A stretch of DNA of 64,000 bases. It comes from Mucidula mucida (Eukaryota > Basidiomycota > Agaricomycetes > Agaricales > Physalacriaceae). Position numbers and translations under genes: made by a program. How positions within the stretch are numbered: position 1 is the first letter of the stretch; every line of letters begins with the position of its first letter. The notes beneath the pieces were generated by a model that was given only the letters and a program-made list of their open reading frames with translations, made no database searches and had not been told where the DNA came from. Positions 21,108-32,803 of this stretch are shown here, piece by piece. The stretch is from positions 1-64,000 of the forward strand of contig JADNYV010000048.1 of assembly GCA_015501055.1 (NCBI GenBank), read 5' to 3'.

Positions 21108-23937
21108 GCCACAAGCACCGCTTTTGGGGCGTGGACTGGTATTCACTCTTTCCGGGACGCCACAAACATTTTCTCAAGGTCAGCTTTGGAGTCATTCTGC
21201 GCAAGTCTGGGAAGTGCGTCAATATCGAGAATAGACGCGGGGAGACAGACTAGCAAGGTATATGGTGGTTAGAGGACTGCAGTTTGGAGAACACCTTTTT
21301 TATAACACTTGCCAAGGTAATCCTACGAGAAGTGGACGCAGTAGTATACATATAGTGCTAGCTGGTTGGACACGCAAGCTTCTAATGCTGTACAATATTT
21401 GTATATCTTATGTACAATTGGAGAGTCGAATGGAACACAGCCACAGATTCACTTCTGTCACTTGACGTTCATCTTTGTTAGCTTCAACCGTGCTTCAACT
21501 CACTGTGACTCACTTTCTCTTCAGGGAGTCAGTGATTAGACTCATCATCAAGAAACAAACTGAATCTTTGAACGGATACTGGAGCTTTCGTTCCAATTGC
21601 TACCATTCTTTTAACTCTGCAGCGTCAGAAAAATTCTGGAGAGCGCCCGATACGTACGTATATAGGAACCACAAGATGATTGTCAGTACATTCTGATGGG
21701 CGATCTGATATCCTAGTTGACCTAGATTCAGTCTCTTCACACCGTGACCAGGGGTTTTATCATTCTGATGCCTGTCAGTGCATTCTGACAGACGCCATCA
21801 TGGGTTCCGATACTTTCTGTTCAGTGCGTGTTTTTCCCCTCTCCTCTGTAAGTTTTTTCGGACGAAGTAGAGCCTCAACAGCTGACTGGGGGATGTTATT
21901 ACATTAATGACGATATCATCTCGGGTTGGGTCGACGATGCGCGTAAAACGGTGCCGGAGAACGACCCACTCCGACCGTCGGACAGTATCCTCGAGAATCT
22001 GAAGTATACTCCCCGCGATATTCGAGGCTCTCAAGACCTCGTCTTGCTCGTTCCCATCAACGATGATGGCGAAATGGACATTGAGGATTTTGACGGGCCG
22101 AGTGAGTTGAAATTTCTCTTTCTCTTTCCTCGTGCAGATTGTCTTCATTCTGTACGACAGTACCAACAGTATTCTCCGACTCTACCGTGGCGGCCGTCGT
22201 CAACTTTACTATTGGCGAAGATCCCGAGCTCAGCGGGTTCAAGATTGTCTTTCCCGATGATGAAGATGAAGACGTCTCGATGTACGACGGATACAACAAG
22301 TTTTATATCTTCCGCTACGCGTACCGTATTCTCATCGGGCGATTTCCTGAGCTCGAACCCCACATGATATACGCCACTTTCGCGAGCGATGAGTACAACG
22401 ATGCGGAGTATAGCAATATCGCGGACCAGTACGCGTGGTTCTACAAAGTTGCGGACACCGTCGAAGAGGACTTGGACGAGCCGATAAACGCTGACATGCA
22501 AAAATGGGAGTATTTCTGGCTCAAGCTGTTAACTGCGCAAGGCAAGAGCGAGGAGGAGATCATCCGCGACGCGTGGTTCGGAAAAGGAAGGCTCTACCAT
22601 CTTTCATGCGCAGACGAGTACGCCGTGCCCTCTCCAAGCTTTTACCCACACTGACGTTTTGGTAGTTTCCCAACAGCAAAGCCATTTGCTTCATTCCCTC
22701 CTGGCCAGGACAACACCGTGACAACCTCGTTCTCAAAGCTACCATACGACGTCCTCGACTACCTCTGCATCACATACCTCAGCATCTGGGAGACATCCTC
22801 TCTCCTCTGTCTAAACCGTTCCCGACGCGCCGCTCTTCTTCCCTTCATCGACACCTTCGCACAAAAGGCTATCGCGCGGCGTCATCCGTATTGGCTTCCC
22901 ATCGTCGCCCCGTGTCTCAGAGGCGACGAAGAGCAGCTCCGGTGGGAGGAGATGTGGGCTGCCAGTGAGGATGCGGTCCCGTGGGCGCCGTACGCGAGGG
23001 AATGCGGAATGAGCCCGAACATGAGGAATCGGGAGCGGATTTGGGGCATGGCGGAGAGGTTTAGGGATTTGGTGAAGCAGCAGGGGTGGTTAGATGGGAG
23101 AACGTCGGGTTAGGTGTTGCGCGGCCCCAGGCTGAGCAGCGCGGGCGTCGCGTTTTTACATCAAGTTATGGCTTGGTAGAATGTCTACTTGCCTCGAGGT
23201 TTGATGCTGGTAACAAAAGGAGAGATTTTCGCTAGTATTCCATCATATATTTGATACACACGGCGACAGTCTAGTAGTCATCGTAATCCCAATCCATATT
23301 GTTCTCCCACAAAATACACTTGTACGCATGCTGTCAAGGATATTCCAAATTTTAGCGTGTAAATCAACGTGGTCACGAAAAGAACGCACCTTCAACTCAT
23401 CTTCAATGTATTTTTCCCGCTCCTTGACAAACGCATCGTATCGGTGCTGTGTGGCGTGCGAGACGGTGCTTCGGGTACTACCAAAAAACACTTCCTCGTA
23501 GTCCTCACTAAGCTCGCGCATCATAGCGGGGATGTGTGGGATCCAGTGATAGTTACTGTGGATCTCCAAAGTTTCTATTCCGTCATCGTCGTATGTGGAG
23601 GGATATACTGTCACGAGAGAATTTCCGTGGCTGTCTTTATCTGGGGGATCATGATGATAAGTATTGGTGTTGGCGTATTACAGTTTCAAGGCACTGCTCA
23701 CCGGAAAGCATGACAGCGGAAGTACCTCTTCGGATGCGAACGGAATCTTTTTGAGTACGATGTGAGGTCGCGCGCTGACGAGACTGTCACAAATGAATGA
23801 GATTCATCATCTCTGGAGAATAACGAACTTTGCCGCTATACACTTTGCACACACACGTTTACGCAGTGAGAAGAAGCGCGTCAGCTTCTTTTTTGGGCCA
23901 GGACCACAAAACTATGTATACGGGAAGTCTCAGGTTG
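21108..23937. repeat. Duplicated block, copy 3 (genes B and C)
   Basis: Homologous to about 5480-8226. Coding parts remain very similar, but the gene A 3' flank has many substitutions and indels and gene A itself is absent, so this duplication is older than copy 2. Gene C runs on past 23937 into unique sequence with its 5' exons. Confidence 0.85.
21800..23113 (+). pseudogene. Gene B: F-box-like protein (copy 3), N-terminal frame broken
   Basis: Exons 2 (22170-22617) and 3 (22666-23113) are intact and match copy 1 closely. The first intron (22102-22169) ends in a good CAG acceptor that copy 1 has lost. In exon 1 the homopolymer runs near 21830-21860 are two bases shorter in total than in copy 1, so the ATG at 21800 reads into a stop after 35 codons and the conserved frame is closed upstream by a TAA at 21849. 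The internal ATG of exon 3 is GTG here, which does not matter if the exon is internal. Either this copy is dead, starts at an internal codon, or the indels are sequence errors. Confidence 0.6.
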
Positions 23938-24423
23938 GACTGTCGAAAACAAGGGAAACGAAACGAACCTGGCAGTGCTTTTCATACAGAAAGCGGGCCC
24001 ACTGGAGCTCAGTGACATCTGAGGGCGGCGGGGGAACACTGATGGTCTCATTGGAGCGAGCGTGCTTCCACATCTTAAGCGAGGCGGGTGAGCTGTCCGA
24101 GAGGATATCATAGAAGAGGCGACAGAGGAACATGAGCGCCACCAGCGGTTCCGGTGGGAGATACGATGTTATCTTTGGCAAGAAAGTGTGATTAAGATGA
24201 TGGTTTGAAAGGCGGATTTGAAAGAAGAGCGTACTTCCAGTATCAATTCGGCGGGGAGACGTTGCAGGGCACCACCTCCAGAAGCTGCTTTTTTCCTGCC
24301 CTTGCCTTTCACTACTACACGATTCTTTGAGGAAACTTTGGTCTTCGTGCGTTTCGATGGCTTTGGAACTTCGTAGTCGGATCCATCGTCCAAGTCGGAC
24401 GAGAGCGCCCTCTTCCGAGTCAT
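23243..24423 (-). CDS. Gene C: F-box protein with Cys-rich segment (copy 3)
   Basis: Five exons on the minus strand: 24423-24235, 24172-23969, 23911-23829, 23783-23702 and 23640-23243. A Lys/Ser-rich nuclear-type N-terminus (K-P-S-K-R-T-K-T-K) precedes a good F-box at residues about 54-90 (L-Q-R-L-P-A-E-L-I-L-E-I-T-S-Y-L). Then comes a C-A-K-C-I-A-A pair typical of a basidiomycete F-box subfamily. Exons 1-3 join cleanly. Exon 4 is 82 nt instead of the 83 nt in copy 1 (CAG for CGAG near 23712), which shifts the frame into a stop at the start of exon 5. The gene is therefore either truncated or affected by a sequence error. Predicted role: SCF ubiquitin-ligase adaptor. Confidence 0.65.
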
Positions 24424-25080
24424 AGTGGGTTCGTTCGGGAGAAGGTAAGAAGGTAGCGCGTGTCTCAGTCGCCAGCGATCATGTCTGACTATCTTCCTCT
24501 ATCAGGTGTTAAAAATGCGAAATATGCAGGTGTCTGTGGCGCAACGAAATGAGTATCTTCCATAGGGATGGATGACGAACGCGTACAGTCCCATTAACAC
24601 TGTGATCTGAAAAGCGCAATGCGAGTACTGAGCGGCTATTAGTATCATAGGTATCAGAAAAACCATTCCGTCACTGTGCCAGAGTGGAGATTGACTAACC
24701 CCAACTCCATGCTGCCAATGAGATATGAGGAGTTTCCGAATTCATTATTGACCTCTTCGGCCTCCTTTAGTGGCGTGATAGGCCGAGTCGTTTCAGTCAG
24801 CTCCATGTCAAAGCTACGGATGGTATTCCCGATGATCAGAATGGGATGGGCCAATGTACTATTGAAGGGGCCTTGATAGCACTCTTGTGTCGTCTTCGTC
24901 ATCAACCTGCTACCGGGAAATGACAAATCACGCCACACTGTCACTGACTCATCACTAACCTTACTAACACAGAGAAATGGTCCTGCATGGAACGGTCGCT
25001 CAGAAAACATATTTAAGTCGCTCCTTCTTTCGTCAAGTTCTCACCCAATCCTTGTTAACCATCGATCCTGCTCAACCACC
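24424..25080. other. Intergenic region between divergent genes
   Basis: No gene recognised. It separates the divergent starts of gene C (24423, minus) and the dehydrogenase (25081, plus), so it probably holds both promoters. An ATATTTAAG lies about 70 nt upstream of the latter. Confidence 0.45.
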
Positions 25081-26023
25081 ATGGCCAACGCTTTTACTTT
25101 CCCTTCCCCCACCAAAGTCTGGCACACCAAAGCGCAACCGTCCACGTCCCCCAACCGTCCCGAGTTGTCTGCCGAGGGCAAATCCATCCTCGTCACCGGC
25201 GGAGGCACTACTGGCATCGGCGGAGAGACCGCGCGCTACTTTGCCGCCGCAGGCGCGTCTCGAATCGCCCTCCTCGGCCGCCGCGTGCAGCCCCTTCTCG
25301 ACAACAAGGCCTTCATCGAGAAAAAGTTCCCGGGCGTCGAGGTCGTCACCATCTCCGCTGATGTCACCAAGCGGAGCGACGTCGATGCAGCCTTTGCCCA
25401 GTTTGCCGGCGATGGCAAGATCAACGTCCTCATCCACAGCGCGGCTGAGGCCGGGCCCTTGGAGCCAGTGGGGGTGGCGGACGGTGAGAAGTACCTCGAA
25501 GCCATTCAGTTCAACATCACGGGCGCGCTCTGGGTGGCGCAGGCCTTCCTCCGCCATGCCGCCCCAGATGCAGTCGCCATCCCCATCAATTCGATGGCCG
25601 CGCATTTGAGTCCCAATGAGACCTTCAGTTCATACTCCGTCGCTAAATTGGCGGTATATCGGCTCTGGGACACTGTGGCGCAGACGCACCCGAACTTGAG
25701 CGTCTTCCATACCCAGCCTGGCGTGGTGTTGACTGAGCTGAACCTCCGCATTGGGGGCGCCGCGAGTTTTGAGGGCATCCAGACTGACGACGGTAAGTTT
25801 GCATGCCGGCATTGTTGAATATTGTGACGCTGACTTTACCTTAGTGTCTCTACCAGCGAGCTTCTATGTTTGGCTCGCAAGCCCCGAAGCCAGGTTCCTT
25901 AACCGCAAGTTTGTCTGGTGCAACTGGGATGTCGATGAACTCAAGTCCCAAGCCAAGGAGATTGAGGCGGGAACGAAGTTCAATATTGGGCTTGTGGGAT
26001 GGCCGTTTGAAAACGCGTATTAG
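25081..26023 (+). CDS. Classical short-chain dehydrogenase/reductase
   Basis: Two exons, 25081-25792 and 25845-26023, with a 52-nt intron, encode 296 residues. The dinucleotide-binding motif T-G-G-G-T-T-G-I-G-G lies at about residues 39-48 and N-V-L-I-H-S-A-A in the place of the NNAG strand. The catalytic residues read S171, Y185 and K189 (Y-S-V-A-K). The C-terminal part (F-V-W-C-N-W-D-V-D-E-L) is typical of fungal SDRs annotated near secondary metabolism. It oxidises or reduces an unknown small molecule with NAD(P)(H). Length and motifs are complete; substrate unknown. Confidence 0.9.
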
Positions 26024-27076
26024 AAACCTCGGAATACCATGACTAGCTAGTTCTGAATAACGAACGTCGCTGTCTCTTCTTTGAGCGAGATGATTTTGTT
26101 TTCAGTTGAAGGGAACGCCTTCGGCAACTTGAAGGTTCCAGAGGCATTGAAACTTGAAGGACAGATAATTGACCCTCGAATGCCGAACTGGACGCGAGGC
26201 GGCGTTAGATTGCAGCGTTGCGCTCTTCCTCTGTACTGTCGCTCCTCGCTTAGAGGCCCTGCCCAGCGTCGTCCAGTGTCATCTCTCCCCTAGATAGAGT
26301 AGTGTGCTGTCAGCCGTCTTGTTCCGTCTACGTCGTCTATCTTTGCCATCCTTGTCGCCAGTACGTGTATTTCAAACGCCTTGGATGGTGTGTGTACGAC
26401 GGGTGTGCCCTAGCGAGATCTGTGAACAATGAGGAGAGGAACCCGACCGGTAGACGTGGTTCCGAAAGAAGGAGTGCAAAGGTCACGTGTCACTTTTGAC
26501 GTGTGAGATGCCCCCCCCCCCCCCCCAACACCCTCGGGGCTTATGCTCTTCGTTTTCCCTCGTTGGACGGCGAAAGTGGACCTACTACCACCGCAAGGAC
26601 AAATCACAGGACAAATCGCCGGAGAGACCAAAGATGGGCCAAATGAAGCGTACATATGTTGACTGACTTGGAGGTAAGAGTCTATCTGCTTTCGGTGATC
26701 GAAGGAAACAGAACCGAGTATCTTGCCTCTAAATCATACTGAGAAAGAACCCCTGCGTCGTTCTCGAAGCGTGCCATCCTTATGTTTGCACCATTGCTCC
26801 CACTCAAACTGCGCCACATTGACTTGACATATACCGAGCTGAGATTATTTATATACACATCCCAGTATTCTACGGTAGCGAATGCAACGCATAAATAAAA
26901 CTACGATAGCGAACCCAACACATAAATAAAAACACAGAGCAATCCGACACATAAATAAAACAGAAACACAGAGCAATGCGACACATAGACAAAACTAAAA
27001 ACAGAGCATGCGACAACAAAAAAAAAACCAAACGGATCAAATCTCCTCTCTTCTCTACCTCCTCCTTGACACGAAA
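26024..27076. other. Intergenic, simple-sequence rich
   Basis: No gene seen. It contains a run of 16 C (26511-26526) and, at about 26880-27010, four imperfect copies of a 30-40-nt unit with ACACATAAATAAAAC. Confidence 0.5.
26511..26526 (+). repeat. Homopolymer C16
   Basis: Sixteen consecutive C residues. Length is likely unstable between isolates and prone to sequencing error. Confidence 0.9.
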
Positions 27077-28409
27077 CTAGCGCCGTCCCATGGGATTGAA
27101 GCGGTTATTTTCCTTCCCCTGACGAGTGACCCCATTTTCAGGAGCACCGTGGGGGCAAGGAGTACTTAGAGCCCTCATCTCTTTCGTCCCATCGGGACGA
27201 TCGATAACCTCTCTATCATAATGCACATGCGGATGCCCGGGGCAGTCTGAGCTTGGAAGCGGAGGAAGTTGATGTACACCAAACTGTGCTGGAGCACCTG
27301 CATTACCAGCGACGCCTTGTCGTGGCTGTTGTAGCTGAGGGCCAGGCGGGGCCGGTTGCCCTCGCTGCTGAGGCTGAGCCGGGCCCGGCTGCCCATATGA
27401 CAACTGCTGAGGCAGGCTCCCAACCCATTGAGGAGGATGAACAGAGGGTACGGGAGGTGGAACATTCATCGGCGGTGGGCCCGGCATGAAGCGGGGGTTA
27501 TGCTGAGGCTGCTGATGGAAGCCATTGTCGACAGGACGGTAAGGTGGAGGTGGTTGAGAGACTTCCGGCTGCTGAGCAGGATATCCACGCTGGACTGGCG
27601 GGTGCTGAGCAGGATATCCTCGCTGGACTTCCTGCTGCTGGATAAGATGTTCTCGCTGGGCCTGCCGCTGCTGCTGCTGCCGAGCAAGATGTTCTCGCTG
27701 GGCCTGCCGCTGCTGCCGAATAAGATGTTCTTGCTGGGATTGCTGCTGCGGCCGATTGGATGTTCTTGCTGGGCTTGCTGCTGCTGCTGAGTAGGATGTC
27801 CGCGCTCGGCTTGCATAAGCATTTGGAGCTGTTGAAGCTGTAAAGGACTGAGAAAAACTTGAACTAGAGGCTGGACGTGCATAGGCACGCGCGGAGGTTG
27901 TTGCTGTTGCGACTGCCCAGCTACACCTGGAGCGTGTACTGACATTGCAGGAGGATGGGGGAGCTGCGGAGCGGAGTGGATGAATGGAGCCTGGTTGGCT
28001 GCTTGAGGGCGCACGTTGGCCTGGGCATGTCCTGGCATTGCATAAGGAGGAGGGGGAGTTGGGGAGCAGCCTGAACCATTGGACGCGCCGCCTGACGCTC
28101 TACGTCGGCTGGAGCATGGACTGGGATGGCTTGAGGAGCCTCGAGGGGCTTTGCGGAGCGGCCTGGAGGAGGGGCGACGCCGCTGAGACTCCACCTTGAC
28201 TGGAGGGACCGTTGCTTTCGCTGTTGGCTGCTTCGGACCTTTTGCCTTGTCAAACGCGTCAAATATCCTTCAATTCTCGTACCTTCTTCCGCGACATGAA
28301 CACCCGCCGCCTGCGAAGGGAGGTTGCTTGGTGGCTGAGCCGCTTGTTGTGTCCTATCGTGACGTTCCTGTTCCGTAGGTGTCATTGGGGTTGGTGTGCG
28401 AGGGTTCAT
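27077..28409 (-). pseudogene. Gln/Pro-rich low-complexity protein with two frame breaks
   Basis: Three overlapping minus-strand frames together look like one protein: 28409 to about 28065, about 28065 to 27758, and 27758 to 27077. The first starts at an ATG (M-N-P-R-T-P-T-P). The middle and last are rich in Gln, Pro and His, with an A-Q-R-E-H-L repeat encoded by imperfect CAG tracts (27640-27790). The C-terminus (H-V-H-Y-D-R-E-V-I-D-R-P-D-G) is less repetitive and ends R-F-N-P-M-G-R-R. No intron consensus explains the frame changes, which fall in a CT-rich run and beside the CAG tract. One-base errors or recent decay are both possible. Role unknown; such compositions are common in transcription or RNA-associated proteins. 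Confidence 0.55.
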
Positions 28410-28855
28410 CTGAATGTCTCGTTTGTTTGCTCGTTGAACGGGAAAGCGATAGAACACACCTCGAGACAGTGGCTGATATGTGGGAAAGTGACGATGGTAG
28501 ATGCTATGTTTGTTGGCGTTTTATACTCGCCAGAGGCGTCCACAATCCACAGGGCCGAACTCGTGACTGGAGAGAGTTGTGGACTCGTCGAACAATGGCA
28601 TCGTGAGGGTCGTTCGTGTGGCCACCCATTGTCTTCCTTTTCGGGATGCCAAAAATGTCGAAATGGTCCAAGCAAGCAGTGTGGCCTTGGCCCAACTGTG
28701 GACGGTGGCCACAATGGCACCGAAACGGGTAATCTTGTCTAAAGTTGAGTCATATCGCTTGCTATTCTGGGATATAATACAACAACAATGAAAGAAACCT
28801 TTGATACAAGAATCATAACCAATAGTCCGAGTTCGGTAACTGAGGGCGTATATCA
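28410..28855. other. Intergenic, no gene recognised
   Basis: Short overlapping ORFs only. It lies between the 5' end of the Gln/Pro-rich gene and the 3' end of the RCC1-PHD gene, which are transcribed in the same direction. Confidence 0.45.
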
Positions 28856-30747
28856 TCACTGCCTTTTCCTCTTTGGGTCTACAGGTATCAGTAATACGCA
28901 CGGGATAAATAAGACTGAAGTATACCTTTTGAGCCATCATCGTCTTCTCGTCCTCGCTTTCCGCTTGACCTCCCATCGCATCGAGGACAAAACCATTCTC
29001 CTTCCGGAACAGCAGTCAAAGGCGGATTTAAGCAGCCTGTATGATATGGATAATCGCACTTGTCGCAAATCAGGGGCTCGCTATCCTCCCTCTCTCTACG
29101 ACAGACGACACAAATCTCCGGGGCATCGACGTCTGGGTGCCTTGGCAAGTCGCTCATTTTCTGGTTCGGCTGAGCGATAAGCACGGTCGTATTCTGGCCG
29201 GCAGCGACATAGAACACGTTAACTCCAACAAGCGGGATATTTTTCGTGGGTTTTGTGGCGCTTTTCGGTTCGTCCACTCCTAATCCTAGCTCGCCATTGG
29301 CAGCGTTCTGGCCCCAAGTAACCGTCATCACGTCTGGATCTTCGTCCACGAGCGCCCAGTGCGTGACACCACCGCAGCTGGCATGGGTGACTTTGCACGC
29401 CATGATGTCCGGCATGAAGCGGAAAGTCGAGTACGGTGAACCAGAAGAACCATCTCCGCTGTTTTTCCACTGTGTGTCTCATATAAGCGCGAAACTCATC
29501 AAGAAGAGTACAACATGCAAACCTTGCCAGTCATCCAATACATGCCCTGCTTGTCAACGACAACCGAGTTCGTCGGACCGGCCGCAATATAAGTGATACT
29601 GTTGTCCGAAAACTGCGGGACAACCTTAGGTTTAAGAGCGTCAACTTGGTTGCCGAGACCAAGGCGACAGTAGCCGTTATATCCCCAGACGTAAACGACG
29701 CTGTAACGTTCATGAGCTTCATGTATCGCATTGGCCAAGAGTACACAAACCCTTCAGAATCGAGAGCAAGGCTATGCTGCTGACCAGAACATATCATGGT
29801 GATTGTTTTGTCGTCCAAGCCTCTAACCTGAGCTAGAATGGAGATGAGCCAAGACACAAGGTGGCGGCTCTAAAGACTTACTTGGAGTTGTGAAAACATC
29901 GAAAGCAACTTTGTTGCCAGTTGAGATACGTTCTCCGGTGCTACCGCTTCCAAGTTGGCCATGTTCACCGCTTCCGCAAGCATACACTAAGAGAAGATCA
30001 GCGCCATGCCAAAGCTGTTCCGGTACTACTACACACCTTTGCCGGCTTCGGATAAGATAAGAGAGAAGGTTATCCCAGCGGAAACCTTGACTGCTGGCTC
30101 TATATTCTTGATCGCCTTGAAGGTCGATATTTCTGGGCAAACCGGCTGCCCACACTGACCAACGTTGTTTATGCCGGCTGACCAGACCTGTCCGTCACTC
30201 GTAACCAGCAGCGTGTGATTCCGCCCGCACGCCGCGTCAATGAAGCGTGCGCCCGGTTCGGCGCCTAATTCCGCCGCGGTCAGTCTCCGCGGCGCGTCCT
30301 CACTGATCGCGTCGACCCCAGGGACTCCAAGGCAACTCGAACCATTTCGTCCAAAGAGCCAAGCGTTGCCGTCAACGTCGATGACGACGAAATGACAGCT
30401 GCTGCACGACGTGTGCACCGAGGTCGCCTTGATGTTGGACAGCGACCGCAATATATGCGGCTCGAGGAGGTTTGGCGGGCTAGTCTGGTCAACAATACAG
30501 GAACCGGCGTGTTGGAAGAGACAACTCACTCGTCCTCATGGCCAGGGCCTCCTGGGCGCTCTTTACGGCCGAGTTTCGTCCTAAATGCCAACTCAGCCTA
30601 TGCTCATCGTGGTAGACAGCAAGCTCACCATGCAGTGCCCCCACAAATCAGGACTGAGGACGACGCAGTATAATTAGCCGGTATCTCGTCTCAAAACGGC
30701 AACAGAATCTCACCTCTGCCCCACTTTTGCGACTTTTCTGTGCTCAT
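28856..30747 (-). CDS. RCC1-repeat protein with C-terminal PHD finger
   Basis: Nine exons on the minus strand: 30747-30714, 30653-30629, 30580-30530, 30479-30037, 29986-29882, 29832-29751, 29700-29523, 29469-28926 and 28878-28856. All junctions keep phase, giving about 494 residues. The body contains RCC1-type blades (V-W-S-A-G-I-N-N-V-G-Q, V-Y-A-C-G-S-G-E-H-G-Q-L-G, V-Y-V-W-G-Y-N-G). A complete C4HC3 PHD finger follows at about residues 426-470 (C-V-V-C … C-D-K-C … H-T-G-C … C-P-R-C), then a basic tail D-P-K-R-K-R-Q. The combination suggests a nuclear chromatin-binding protein: beta-propeller plus histone-tail reader. An in-frame ATG at 30900 would overlap the start codon of the neighbouring gene, so I prefer 30747. 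Confidence 0.82.
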
Positions 30748-30898
30748 ATGCACAAAGTTCACCAAGTTTGTGTATTTTTGTGGAACAGGAAGTAAGCCGC
30801 GGTGTCGACTTGGATAGCAGGAACTTGGTCCAACATGGCCGTGGGAACGAAATGCCCTTCCCGAGGGCCGCTGACCAATCATCGTGATACTCGCTGTC
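30748..30898. promoter_or_regulatory. Shared bidirectional promoter region
   Basis: Only 151 bp separate the chosen start codons of the RCC1-PHD gene (minus) and the HD-domain gene (plus). Any promoter must be shared or overlapping. No clear TATA box is seen. Confidence 0.5.
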
Positions 30899-31957
30899 AT
30901 GTCCTCGTCCAGTAAACGCGTCTTTCCTCCTTTGTATGCCTCTACTGGAGACCATGACAAGGACAGACTAGCTTTCTTTCATGTACTAGAAAGACTAAAG
31001 GTGATAGAGCTCTAACGGCATGGTTTCTCCCGTCCAACTCATCCAATCCAGACCCAGAAGCGAACTGGTTGGGTTGATCATGGGGTAAGGTTCATTCAAT
31101 ACGGCTGCTCTCCGGGCCATAATACTGTACAGTAGATTCCTGGAGCAGAGAGGTACACCGTTTCTTCCTCTGTTGTGTTATGTCCGACGCCACTTCCAGC
31201 ATATCCGATCACATGTACAGAATGGCCGTTCTAGCTATGTGTACATCTGATCAAACGCTCGATGTGTCCAAGTGGGTCCCGACGTGTTCATTTCGCGCGA
31301 TTAAACGCTTATCACCGTGCCAGATGCGTCATGATGGCATTGGTTCACGATCTAGCCGAAGCACAAGGTGATCCGTCTACTGTCGGCGTTCTCTTTACTG
31401 AACCGGTATAGTTGGCGATATCACTCCGCGAGAAGGTATCAGTAAGGCGGAAAAACACCGTTTAGAGGAGGTCAGAATTTGGCGTCTTGGTGTCGAATTT
31501 TGACTGAACGGAATAACAGGAAGCCATGCATAATTTCATGCACGAAATGTTGCACGATAGCCCAGCTGCGCAAAGAATGGAAGCGCTGTGGAAGGTAGTT
31601 CCCATCCATTCTCACGTATATCACCGTCGCTGACTCCAATTCGAAGGAATATGAAGCCGGTGAAACACCAGAAGCTCGCTTCGTAAAAGGTACACATCCA
31701 ACATCTGTGCAATTCTTCTGAACTTCTTCTATATAATGTAGATCTCGACAGATTTGAGATGGCGTCCCAGGGTATGTGATGTACCGTGTGCGCCAGGGTA
31801 CTCACTCACGTTATCATTTGAAGCTTCGGAATACGAGAAGGCTGATCCCACGAAAGACCTCCAGACCTTCTTCGATTCGAGCATCCCTAATATAAGGCAT
31901 GAGGAAGTACGCGGATGGGGAGCCAGCTTGCTCGAGGAACGTAACAGCAGCTCATAA
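30899..31957 (+). CDS. HDDC2: HD-domain phosphohydrolase, HDDC2 / 5'-deoxynucleotidase family
   Basis: Nine small exons: 30899-31000, 31052-31083, 31200-31271, 31324-31367, 31412-31470, 31520-31594, 31647-31689, 31742-31771 and 31824-31957. They join in frame to give 196 residues, near the usual 200 or so of this family. Family landmarks are K-R-T-G-W-V-D-H-G, S-D-H-M-Y-R-M-A, the metal-binding H-D in M-A-L-V-H-D-L-A-E-A, and V-G-D-I-T-P. The known human and yeast relatives dephosphorylate deoxynucleoside 5'-monophosphates with a divalent metal. A few residues usually found between D-H-G and S-D-H are missing, so a microexon may lie in the intron 31084-31199. Confidence 0.85.
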
Positions 31958-32803
31958 ATCTAATTATCAGTGTGGTAAGTCTCTGTCTCTTGCGGAGATT
32001 CAAATTCTAAAGTGTCCGTTACTCAACCTGCATCTAGATTACAGCCTTCAGGAATGAGAAATGACTGCCCGTTATTGTTTCTCCTCTGGTCTGGACGTTC
32101 TTGGTGTAATGACTTTTCTGACTCCGGCGCCACCGGTGGGACATCTGTATCCGGTGTAAATTCACTACTAGATTCCAAGACCATAACAACGTACCGGGTT
32201 GCAGAAAGGAGGCCTATAAGCGTTCAACGTTTAGCTTTTATCCTTCGACCTTCCCGATTACAGGCACTGCAACTGGCCACGTCGTCGTGGTTAAGGTACT
32301 AGCTTCTTCACTTACCATCAGTGGCCACAGTGATGCGGCTTAGCGAGAGGGATATTTATTTTCGTTGACTTTCAGATTTCTAGATTTAGGCGCGTGATAG
32401 AGAGGTCGGACCGGCAAATGTAGGCATTTAGAACGCCGCTCTTGAGTGACAGTCCCGCGCGACGTACAAGCGTACGTCCTATCGATACATGGTATCAGGA
32501 ACTCAAAACCAACATTAATTCTCCTGCTAGGTTTTCGTGTTCTTAGATGGACACAATTCGTCGCCTTACTTTTTCCGCAAGAACATGTTGCGTGCTGCGA
32601 GTGTGAGTATTAAATCCTGCTCCTTGAGATCATTCTTTGACCGCTTTTAAATCAGAATCACACTGTTGAAGATCACTGAGATGAACATTTCAACTTCAAC
32701 TACTTATTAGACTGCCCTCCATTCGGGAATAAGGATGCGCTACCTGACGATAATCGTCAGCCGGCAGATACGATGTCAAGCCTATATGTCGAAGGCATAC
32801 CGT
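31958..32803. other. Intergenic, no gene recognised
   Basis: No ORF or splice chain of note. The 3' UTRs of the convergent HD-domain gene and the small secreted protein gene probably lie here. Confidence 0.45.

Noticed and set aside
24654..25010. 118-codon minus-strand ORF upstream of the dehydrogenase
   Set aside because: No recognisable features, starts at a non-ATG codon or late ATG, and occupies the divergent promoter region.
25072..25605. 177-codon minus-strand ORF over the dehydrogenase
   Set aside because: Shadow of a GC-rich SDR exon whose plus-strand motifs are complete.
26870..27010. CRISPR-like spaced repeats with ACATAAATAAAAC
   Set aside because: The units are imperfect, the spacers are short and similar, and this is a eukaryotic AT-rich minisatellite.
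30710..30955. 81-codon minus-strand ORF beginning at a good ATG (30955)
   Set aside because: It overlaps the RCC1 first exon but is out of phase with the next exon, and it runs across the HD-domain gene start.
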